Assembly (NCBI GenBank): GCA_049792815.1
Contig: JBARBG010000171.1
Coordinates: 1-57,068 of the forward strand
Direction of reading: 5' to 3'
Length of the DNA: 57,068 bases
DNA from: DAIDKA01 sp049792815
GTDB lineage: Bacteria; Pseudomonadota; Gammaproteobacteria; Steroidobacterales; Steroidobacteraceae
Shown: one piece after another, positions 48,520 through 55,599 of the stretch
Layout of the letters: each line of letters opens with the position of its first letter
Numbering within the stretch: the first letter of the stretch is position 1
The notes under the pieces: model-generated
The model's input: the letters and a program-made list of their open reading frames with translations, nothing else
Told to the model about the DNA's origin: nothing
Databases searched by the model: none
Program-made: the position numbers and the translations under genes

Positions 48520-50685
48520 ATGATGAACGCAATCCGCTCGGTGTTCCTGACGCTCGTTGCGCTGACATTGACAGGGATCGCGCACGCTGATGATGCGGGA
48601 ACCTCGTCCGCGACGGGCGTCGAGGAGGTCGTGATCCAGACCTCCCGGGACAAGGGCGATTACCGCGTCAATACGCTCGATTCCATCGGTCCGCTGGGTA
48701 CGACACCCATCGTGAATACGCCTTACTCGATCTCGGTGCTGCCCTCAGACCTGATCGAGAACACTCAGGCGGTCGACTTCAAGGAGGTGTCCAAGTACAT
48801 GCCGCTGGTGTCGTTTCAGGAGCAGCAGGGTCCGGACATCCTGCGGCCGATGACGCGGGGTATGCAGGGCGGCAATTTCCAGAACACCAAGATCGACGGC
48901 ATGACGGTATTTTTCACCGGCACCACGGCGATGGAACAGTTCGACCAGATCGAGGTGGTCAGCGGTGTGCCCGCCTCGCTGTACGGGCCGGCTCCGCCGG
49001 CCGGCATGTTCAACATGATCACCAAACGCCCCACGGACTACGACCTGCGTGAACTCACGGCGACCTATGTCAGTGACAGCCTCGGCACCGCGAAAGCGGA
49101 CTTCGGCGGCCGGCTTGATTCGAATGGCATAGTCAGCTACCGCTTCAACGCGCTGTATGGCAGTGGCGACGGCTTCGTGGACGAAAGCCACGAACGGCGC
49201 ACCCTGGTGGACTTGGGGGTAGACGTGCGCCCCTGGCAGCACACGGTTCTGGAGCTCAATTACAGCAATAACGTGCTGGACGTGAGCGGGTTCCCCGGTT
49301 GGTTCACCTATTCGGAGAAGATCCTGTTGCCGCCGGCACCGAATCCGCAGGTGGTGGGCCTTGGCCAGCCTTACGCGGGCGTCCACCTGCGCACCACCCT
49401 TGGCACGGCGCGGATCAAGCAGGACTTTGGAGCCAACTGGCACCTAGTGGCCGGCATTCTGAACCAGACCGTACAGCGCAATATCAATACGGCGGTGAAC
49501 AACCTGACGTCGAACGCCGGCGCCTACACCACCTCGTTTGGCAACGGCTTCGCGCCCCGTTTCGCCATTACCAGCGACACGGCGTATCTGGATGGTACCT
49601 TCGACACCTGGGGCATAGGGCACGACCTGACCATTGGCTCGGCCGGCTACCGGGCAGCATCCTATGCAGTCATCACCGCAGCCACGCCTGCCAGCGTGCT
49701 GCTGGGTACCGCAAACATCGATGCGCCCGTCACCTATGCGGAGCCTGCGGCGGGTCCGCCGAATGTCAGTTCGAGCCACATCTATGACTCCTCGGATGCC
49801 TACCAACAGGGCTTCGATCTGGGCGATACCCTGAAGCTCAGCGACCACTGGCTGCTGCGGGTGGGCGCGAGTCAGGACTGGTTTCATACCAGAAACTTCA
49901 ACAACACGAGCGTGGGGACCACCGAATACAGCAACCACGGCATCAGCCCGACGGGCAGCGTCATTTTCAAACCCGCCGCGAACAGCTCCTTGTATGCCAC
50001 CTGGGCCAGCAGCCTGCAGGCTGGGGACCTGGCTCCGGCGGGCACCGTGAATGCGGGCGACAGCCTCGCGCCGTACCGCAGCAAGGAATACGAGGTTGGC
50101 TACAAGACGAACTTCGACACGATAAATTTCACCGCGGCACTATTCCGGATCGAACGTCCGTTCGCCAACGTCAATACGCTCAACAATACGTTCGAGATCA
50201 CAGGCGACCAGATCAACAAGGGTCTGGAGCTGGCTGCGGTGGGCGACCTGATCGGTGGGCTGACGATGTACGGCGGCCTCACGCTCCTGAATTCGACGCT
50301 GCAGGACACGCCGCTTCCCTCTACCAGCGACAAGTTGTACGTCGGGACGCCAAAGGTGAAGGGCAACGTCCTGCTTGAGTACCACGTACCGGCAGTGCCC
50401 GGACTCGTAGCCACCTTCGACTACCAGTTCTCAGGACCGCGGCCGGCCGATGACACCAATCAGGTCTTGGTGGCGGGCTATAACCTCGTCGACCTCGGCG
50501 CGCGCTACACGCGCAGGATGTGGGGCACGCCTGTCGCCTGGCGCTTGGCGGTAGAAAACATTGCAGACCGGCATTACTGGTCCACCATCGGACCGAGCAA
50601 TATCACCGGTGCCAACACGGGCAACCTCGTGGCCCACCTTGGTGCGCCGCGTACGCTCGACGCCTCGGTTACCGTCAAGTTCTGA
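48520..50685 (+). CDS. TonB-dependent outer-membrane receptor (complete)
   Basis: A 721-residue receptor of the siderophore-receptor type. A signal peptide (FLTLVALTLTGIAHA) precedes a TonB-box-like GVEEVVIQ, the plug domain (about 50-165, with VNTPYSISVLPSDLI and VVSGVPASLYGPAPPAG) and a barrel ending in the terminal Phe of DASVTVKF. The start at 48520 (ATGATG) gives a clean signal peptide and has GGGA five bases upstream. It sits between fdhD2 and a ModE-like regulator and not beside iron genes. Import of molybdate, tungstate or a metallophore carrying them is therefore a reasonable hypothesis. Siderophore uptake cannot be excluded. Confidence 0.92.
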   Translation: MMNAIRSVFLTLVALTLTGIAHADDAGTSSATGVEEVVIQTSRDKGDYRVNTLDSIGPLGTTPIVNTPYSISVLPSDLIENTQAVDFKEVSKYMPLVSFQEQQGPDILRPMTRGMQGGNFQNTKIDGMTVFFTGTTAMEQFDQIEVVSGVPASLYGPAPPAGMFNMITKRPTDYDLRELTATYVSDSLGTAKADFGGRLDSNGIVSYRFNALYGSGDGFVDESHERRTLVDLGVDVRPWQHTVLELNYSNNVLDVSGFPGWFTYSEKILLPPAPNPQVVGLGQPYAGVHLRTTLGTARIKQDFGANWHLVAGILNQTVQRNINTAVNNLTSNAGAYTTSFGNGFAPRFAITSDTAYLDGTFDTWGIGHDLTIGSAGYRAASYAVITAATPASVLLGTANIDAPVTYAEPAAGPPNVSSSHIYDSSDAYQQGFDLGDTLKLSDHWLLRVGASQDWFHTRNFNNTSVGTTEYSNHGISPTGSVIFKPAANSSLYATWASSLQAGDLAPAGTVNAGDSLAPYRSKEYEVGYKTNFDTINFTAALFRIERPFANVNTLNNTFEITGDQINKGLELAAVGDLIGGLTMYGGLTLLNSTLQDTPLPSTSDKLYVGTPKVKGNVLLEYHVPAVPGLVATFDYQFSGPRPADDTNQVLVAGYNLVDLGARYTRRMWGTPVAWRLAVENIADRHYWSTIGPSNITGANTGNLVAHLGAPRTLDASVTVKF

Positions 50686-50751
50686 GGCGATTTTCCCCCA
50701 GATCGGAGCGGCGCTGCTGCCTGTCGGCGCCGAACGCGATACATTACGGCA

Positions 50752-51942
50752 GTGGAACCGACCAAAACAGTCAAAGAAATCGAATCCATGGCGCTCAGAG
50801 CGCCGCGGCAGAGCAAACTCCAGGCGACCAAAGGCAAACTCGGCCTGCATCTTCGATATGCTTTCGAGCCCGGCGAGCAAAGTGGCGCAGAGCTGGGCAA
50901 CGCGCTGTTTGAATTGCTCGCGGCAGTCACCGCAGGGGGCTCAATCCGGCACGCGGCCAAGCTGCTCAATTGCTCGTACCGCTATGTGTGGGACTCGCTG
51001 CGGAAATGGGAGGCCAGCCTCGGTGAACCCCTCGTCACCTGGTCGCAGGGGCGAAAGGCACGCCTGACGCCGTTCGCAGAGAAGCTGGCCTGGGCCGAAC
51101 GACGGGCAAGAATCAGAATGCAACCGCATATTGAAGCCTTGCGTTCCGATCTGAACCGCGTCCTCGTCGACGCGCGGGACGATCGTTCCCAGTTGCTCAC
51201 GGTCAGGGCCAGCCACGACCTTGCGCTCCCAGTTCTGCAGCAGCACGCCGCGAGGGCGGCAGATCTGCACCTGGATGTCGGTTTTCAGGGCAGCGTTGAC
51301 GCGTTGCGGGCACTCAACGACCGGCAGTGCCTGGTGGCGGGTTTCCACGTTCCTGCATTGTCTGCTGGTGCGCCAATCTTCGCCAAGGCACTAAAGCCCT
51401 GGCTCAAACCCAAGGTCCACAAGTTGATCGCCTGCTCAAGGCGGATGCAAGGACTCATGGTTCGCAAGGAGCATGCGGCGCTGGTTCATGAATTTCCGGA
51501 CCTTGTGCGCCATCGATTGCGCTTTGTGAATCGCCAGCCCGGTTCTGGCACCCGGATGCTCGTAGACCATCTGATCAATCAACATGCCATGGAGCCAGGC
51601 AGCGTGCTTGGCGACCGCGAACATATCGAGAATACCCACGTTGCCGTCGCGCTGTGCGTGGCCAGCGGAGTGGTCGATGCAGGTGTAGGCATCGAGGCCG
51701 CTGCCTTGCAATTCGGCCTTCATTTCGTGCCCCTGGTCGAGGAGAGTTACTTTCTCGCATGCCTCGGCGAGGATCTTCGCCACCCGGCAATCGAGCATTT
51801 GCGCCAAATCCTGGCGGGACCCCGGTGGCGCAGTATCCTCGCTGACCTGCCGGGCTATCGTCCCGCCGCCGTGCCGGGCAGCGTGCTGGTTATCGAGGAC
51901 GTTCTACCCTGGTGGCGCCGCCGGGCAAGACGGGGTGATTGA
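50752..51942 (+). CDS. ModE-type HTH fused to a periplasmic-binding-protein-like domain (regulator)
   Basis: A 396-residue cytoplasmic regulator. The N-terminal half (about 45-110) is a ModE/LysR-like winged helix with GNALFELLAAVTAGGSIRHAAK and CSYRYVWDSLRKWE. The C-terminal half (about 125-340) resembles the PBP-like domain found in molybdate- and tungstate-linked regulators. Segments seen there are FVNRQPGSGTRMLVDHLI, HVAVALCVASGVVDAGVGIEAAA and FVPLVEESYFLA. It may bind the oxyanion or a cofactor precursor directly. It follows the TonB receptor by 66 bp on the same strand and is convergent with urcA. Confidence 0.85.
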   Translation: MEPTKTVKEIESMALRAPRQSKLQATKGKLGLHLRYAFEPGEQSGAELGNALFELLAAVTAGGSIRHAAKLLNCSYRYVWDSLRKWEASLGEPLVTWSQGRKARLTPFAEKLAWAERRARIRMQPHIEALRSDLNRVLVDARDDRSQLLTVRASHDLALPVLQQHAARAADLHLDVGFQGSVDALRALNDRQCLVAGFHVPALSAGAPIFAKALKPWLKPKVHKLIACSRRMQGLMVRKEHAALVHEFPDLVRHRLRFVNRQPGSGTRMLVDHLINQHAMEPGSVLGDREHIENTHVAVALCVASGVVDAGVGIEAAALQFGLHFVPLVEESYFLACLGEDLRHPAIEHLRQILAGPRWRSILADLPGYRPAAVPGSVLVIEDVLPWWRRRARRGD

Positions 51943-51968
51943 GCGCCATTGCCCGGCTGTTGCGACAC

Positions 51969-52331
51969 CTACCGGCTGGCGGTGTTCAACGCGTGGTGGT
52001 GGTCACGTTCGCTGAAATATGCCGTCAGCAAGGGTGAGTCGACCTTGCGCACTGCGCCTGATACCGCCTCGCGGATGCAGCCGCGGAAGGCGGCGGAGGG
52101 CACCAGTGTGCCGTGCGGCTCATACTGCTCACAGACCTCACCGGCGGCAATTTGCATACGGCGATACAGTGTCTCCACACCCGCGCGGGTATCCAGATTC
52201 AGACCGCTGAAGCGCACGGCTACGGTCGGTGGTTGCGCGACGGAATCGGCGTAAGTCACGCGCGGCGCGATGAGAACGACCGCAAGGGCGTAGGCGCCGA
52301 TGATCGATGCCAATACACGTGAAGAAATCAT
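51969..52331 (-). CDS. UrcA family protein
   Basis: A 120-residue exported protein with signal peptide and the UrcA signature: VAVRFSGLNLDTRAGVETLYRRMQIAA, then EVCEQYEP and FRGCIREAVSGAV. The two cysteines probably form a disulfide. UrcA proteins are common in alpha- and gammaproteobacteria with many TonB receptors; their role is not known. Confidence 0.87.
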   Translation of the reverse strand: MISSRVLASIIGAYALAVVLIAPRVTYADSVAQPPTVAVRFSGLNLDTRAGVETLYRRMQIAAGEVCEQYEPHGTLVPSAAFRGCIREAVSGAVRKVDSPLLTAYFSERDHHHALNTASR

Positions 52332-52427
52332 GACTTGTCTCCTGGTTAGTTGGTGATTGGTTCCAACTGCGTAGGAGAGAGTGTGCGGCTACAAACAGTC
52401 GCGTGGATTCCAAGTGCTCATGACACG

Positions 52428-53303
52428 TTAAGATTTGCTTAACGGGTCGTCGGGCCGGGCGAATGCCGCCGACTCGGCCCTGATCCAGGCGCTGAAGGCC
52501 TTGACGGCGGGCAGTTCCGCAGTTCGTGGCGGACATACCAGCCAGTAACTGCGGTCCCACGGTATGGTCTTGGCGCTGGCTCTGACCAGCGTGCCATTGG
52601 CAATTTCATCGGCGACCAGGCTCCAGCGGGCCAATGCGAGTCCTGCTCCCTGCACGGCCATGCGAACCAGCGCGTGTGAGTCATCAAACAGCGCGCCGCG
52701 AAAGGCGGCTGTCGGCTCGCTCGCCGGGCCGTCGAACAGCCACACGGTCCAGGGTTCAGTGACACTGTGGAGCAGCGGGTAACGCCGCAAGTCATCGGCT
52801 CTACGCAACGGGCCATGCTTCTCATACAGCGCCGGTGAGCACACCGGCAACACCCATTCATCGAGGATCTTTTCGGCGTGCACGTTGGGCCAGCCCCCGC
52901 TGCCGAAGCGTATGGCAAGCTGAAAATCCTCACGCATGAAGTCAACGAAGTCGCTGGAGCTGTGCAAATGCAGGTCGACCTCGCCGTGCTGCGCACGAAA
53001 CCGTGGCAGGCGCGGCAGCAGCCACTGCTGCAGATACGAGGCGAGCGTTGTGAGCTTGAGCGTGCCGGTGTAGCGCTCAGTCCGCGCATCATCGATGGCG
53101 CGCTCCAGTTGTTCGAGGGCCTGCTGGACGCGCGGCAGCAGAGCCCGGCCTTCGGCCGTCACATGTACCTCGCGCCCGTTGCGCCGAAACAGCGGCCGCG
53201 CCAGATATTCCTCGAGCGTGCGGATCTGTACGCTCACCGCGCTTGCCGTGACGCCCAGCGCATCGGCCGCCCGCGTGAAGCTCAGGTGCTGCGCGACCGC
53301 CAC
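52428..53303 (-). CDS. LysR-type transcriptional regulator with no standard start codon
   Basis: A LysR regulator of the GcvA-like class. The HTH (LSFTRAADALGVTASAVSVQI) and effector domain (LHLHSSSDFVDFMREDFQLAIRFGSGGWP) are clear. The only standard in-frame start is GTG at 53303, which would remove the first part of helix 1. The homologous start should lie near 53330, at LPLGSLRVFV. Between there and the upstream stop there is no ATG, GTG or TTG; CTG codons and ATC occur. Translation may begin at a rare start, or the start codon has been lost. GH51 lies on the same strand upstream. Confidence 0.8.
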   Translation of the reverse strand: MAVAQHLSFTRAADALGVTASAVSVQIRTLEEYLARPLFRRNGREVHVTAEGRALLPRVQQALEQLERAIDDARTERYTGTLKLTTLASYLQQWLLPRLPRFRAQHGEVDLHLHSSSDFVDFMREDFQLAIRFGSGGWPNVHAEKILDEWVLPVCSPALYEKHGPLRRADDLRRYPLLHSVTEPWTVWLFDGPASEPTAAFRGALFDDSHALVRMAVQGAGLALARWSLVADEIANGTLVRASAKTIPWDRSYWLVCPPRTAELPAVKAFSAWIRAESAAFARPDDPLSKS

Positions 53304-53520
53304 AAAGACGCGCAGGCTTCCCAGGGGCAGCCGGCGAACGCTTGGCGGCGGCGCGCGCTTGTGCGTGGCGATGGTCCTGGTCTCCTCACCGTCTGACGTG
53401 TGCCATATGGTAGGCGGTAAGCTTGGGCCGATCCACTGGGACTATGGGCCGACGCCCGGCGACTCGATTGCAGGTTGTGCAAGGCGCGTTGAGTTTTTCT
53501 CAACACCGGCTTCCTGGCCG

Positions 53521-55107
53521 CTATCTGATTTCCACCACTGCGACGGATTTTGCGGGCAGTCGCAGCATCAGTTTCCCCGCTTCGAGGGTTGCTGCGATGG
53601 GCCGTGGCACAACCGCGTCAGGGGCGGAAAAACTGTTGACCGAGTCGACGCGCGGCGCCGTCAGCACTTCACCCTGGGCCGAACGAGCGCGCGACGGCCC
53701 GTCGGAAATAGCCAGTGGCGCATCGTGCGCGGGATCGAGATTCACCACCGCAAGCCAGACACGGTGCTGCGCATCAACGGCAGCGAGGGCATCGAGGCGC
53801 GGCAACTCGATGCCCTCGTGGGCGTAGACGCCCGCATCGAGTTTCACGGCAATCCGTTGCGCATTCTGCAAGGGCACATACATCCTGAAGACATGGTAGG
53901 TGGGTGTCAGCACCATGCGTTCATTTTGCGTCTCGATCATGGATTGCAGCACGTTGATCATCTGCGCGATGTTGGCCATGCGCACCCGGTCGGCGTGGCG
54001 CGCAAAGATGTTGAGGTTCAGCGCCGCCACGATGCCATCGCGCAGCGAGTTCTGCTGCACGAGAAATCCGGGATTTGAGCCCGGCAGCGGCGCCAGCCAC
54101 ACGCCCCACTCGTCAACGGCCAGGTCGACTTTCTTTTCAGGATCGTAACGATCCATGGTGGCTGAGTGCTTCGCGATCAGCGTCTCCATCCTCAAAGTGT
54201 CCTTGAGGAGGAGGGCATACTCGCGCTCGTCGAACTGCTCGCTCGGGTGCGCGGGCGGCCAGCCGGCTGAAGTGTACGAGTGCAGGGAGACGCCCTCGAT
54301 GCTCCAGCTCCAGACCTTGTCATGCCAGGCCTGCATGTCGGCCTCGACGTAGCTCGAATCGGCCCCGTCGGCGCCGACGGCAATGCGCCGCATGGCCTGA
54401 TCCCCGCTTTGCAGCGGATTCAAATTACGGACGAAACGACTGTAGATCTTCAGTTGGTCAAGGTAATAGCCCGGGGTCATGGCGCCGCCGCATCCCCAGC
54501 TCTCATTGCCAATCCCGAGGAACTTGACGCGGTATGGGGCCGCGTGGCCGTTCCTGGCGCGTTCCTGGCCCGCCGTCGTGGACGCGGGGGCCGTCAGGTA
54601 GGCAAGCCAGTCGGCAGCCTCCTGTGGCGTACCCGAGCCTAAGTTGATCGAAAGGTAGGCTTCGCTGCCGATCTGCGCGATGAAATCCATGAACTCATCG
54701 CTGCCGAAGGTATTGGGCTCAACGGAACCACCCCAGTTTGCGTTGAGGGTGACCCGGCGCTGATCTTGCGGACCGATGCCGTCGCGCCAGTGATATTCAT
54801 CGGCAAAGCAGCCACCGGGCCAGCGCACGTTGGGCACATGCAAGGCCCGCAACGCGCCGACCACGTCACTGCGAATGCCCCGGACATTCGCAATGGGCGA
54901 GTCGCGCCCGACCCAGATGCCGCCATAGATTCCGGCGCCCAGGTGTTCGGCAAACTGTCCGAAGATGTTGGGATTGATTCTTGGACCGGACGTGGCCGGG
55001 TCGATTTGAACGTCGACCACGGCGTCCGGGTGGGGATCGGCGCCGGCCACGCCGCTGAGCAGCAATGCGAGCACCGCCCATGACGCCCGACGGCGTCGAA
55101 TACGCAA
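53521..55107 (-). CDS. GH51 alpha-L-arabinofuranosidase (secreted)
   Basis: A 528-residue glycoside hydrolase of family GH51, which removes arabinofuranosyl side chains from hemicellulose or pectin. A signal peptide (WAVLALLLSGVAGA) is followed by INPNIFGQFAEHLG, VRWPGGCFADEYHWRDGIG, the acid/base Glu202 in GIGNESWGCGG and the nucleophile Glu333 in VDEWGVW. Then come NLNIFARHADRVRMANIAQ and a C-terminal beta domain with LAVVNLDPAHD. The start is TTG at 55107, with a GGGGGG run at suitable distance. It is probably exported. Plant-derived substrate fits the lignin theme of region 1. Confidence 0.92.
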   Translation of the reverse strand: MRIRRRRASWAVLALLLSGVAGADPHPDAVVDVQIDPATSGPRINPNIFGQFAEHLGAGIYGGIWVGRDSPIANVRGIRSDVVGALRALHVPNVRWPGGCFADEYHWRDGIGPQDQRRVTLNANWGGSVEPNTFGSDEFMDFIAQIGSEAYLSINLGSGTPQEAADWLAYLTAPASTTAGQERARNGHAAPYRVKFLGIGNESWGCGGAMTPGYYLDQLKIYSRFVRNLNPLQSGDQAMRRIAVGADGADSSYVEADMQAWHDKVWSWSIEGVSLHSYTSAGWPPAHPSEQFDEREYALLLKDTLRMETLIAKHSATMDRYDPEKKVDLAVDEWGVWLAPLPGSNPGFLVQQNSLRDGIVAALNLNIFARHADRVRMANIAQMINVLQSMIETQNERMVLTPTYHVFRMYVPLQNAQRIAVKLDAGVYAHEGIELPRLDALAAVDAQHRVWLAVVNLDPAHDAPLAISDGPSRARSAQGEVLTAPRVDSVNSFSAPDAVVPRPIAATLEAGKLMLRLPAKSVAVVEIR

Positions 55108-55141
55108 TTCAGTGCCCCCCCTGCATGGCCCGCCGGTGGGT

Positions 55142-55339
55142 TCAGCGAACGGGCACTGGCTTGCGGGGATAGAACCCGCTGTCGTCGAGATCCGCCTCGT
55201 TAACCTGCTTGGCGCTGGCCTCGATTATCGCGCCGTGCACGCGCTGGATGGATTCACGGGTCGCCATGCGCGGGGCGGTGCCGTTGCCCTTGAGGTGCTC
55301 ATCGGGGTGCGTGAACCGATATACGTTGATGAATGCCAT
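55142..55339 (-). CDS. Small hypothetical protein
   Basis: A 65-residue protein: MAFINVYRFTHPDEHLK, an ATRESIQRVHGAIIEAS helix, and a proline/arginine end (GFYPRKPVPVR). AAGGA lies eight bases before the ATG, so it is likely translated. No family is recognised. It lies between the GH51 gene and tRNA-Glu on the same strand. Confidence 0.6.
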   Translation of the reverse strand: MAFINVYRFTHPDEHLKGNGTAPRMATRESIQRVHGAIIEASAKQVNEADLDDSGFYPRKPVPVR

Positions 55340-55445
55340 GCCTTGATTCCTTAGCCGCTGTCAGCGGCGCTGAGCGAGTGGGGTGTGAATAACGTACAGG
55401 TTACGTACGGCTTCGCGATGAAATACGCTAAGTGCTTGTTTTCAT

Positions 55446-55521
55446 TGGCGCTCCCTACGGGATTCGAACCCGTGTACTGGCCTTGAGAGGGCCATGTCCT
55501 AGGCCTCTAGACGAAGGGAGC
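55446..55521 (-). tRNA. tRNA-Glu (anticodon CTC)
   Basis: The minus strand folds into a complete cloverleaf. The acceptor GCTCCCT (from 55521) pairs with AGGGAGC, the anticodon stem GGCC/GGCC encloses CTCTCAA with anticodon CTC, the T-arm is ACGGG-TTCGAAT-CCCGT, the discriminator is G, and CCA is encoded (55446-55448). Length is 76 including CCA. Confidence 0.97.
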
Positions 55522-55552
55522 GAGGTTTCAAGCTCTGGCGCGAGAGCGCGGT

Positions 55553-55580
55553 ATTATAGAGAGCTGTACACATTGCTCAA
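55553..55580 (-). promoter_or_regulatory. Sigma-70 promoter of tRNA-Glu
   Basis: On the minus strand, TTGAGC (55575-55580) and a perfect TATAAT (55553-55558) are separated by 16 bases. They are followed by a GC-rich discriminator, as in stringently controlled stable-RNA promoters. Transcription would start some 24 bases before the tRNA 5' end. Confidence 0.8.
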
Positions 55581-55599
55581 GCCTCAGAAGCCATACTCC

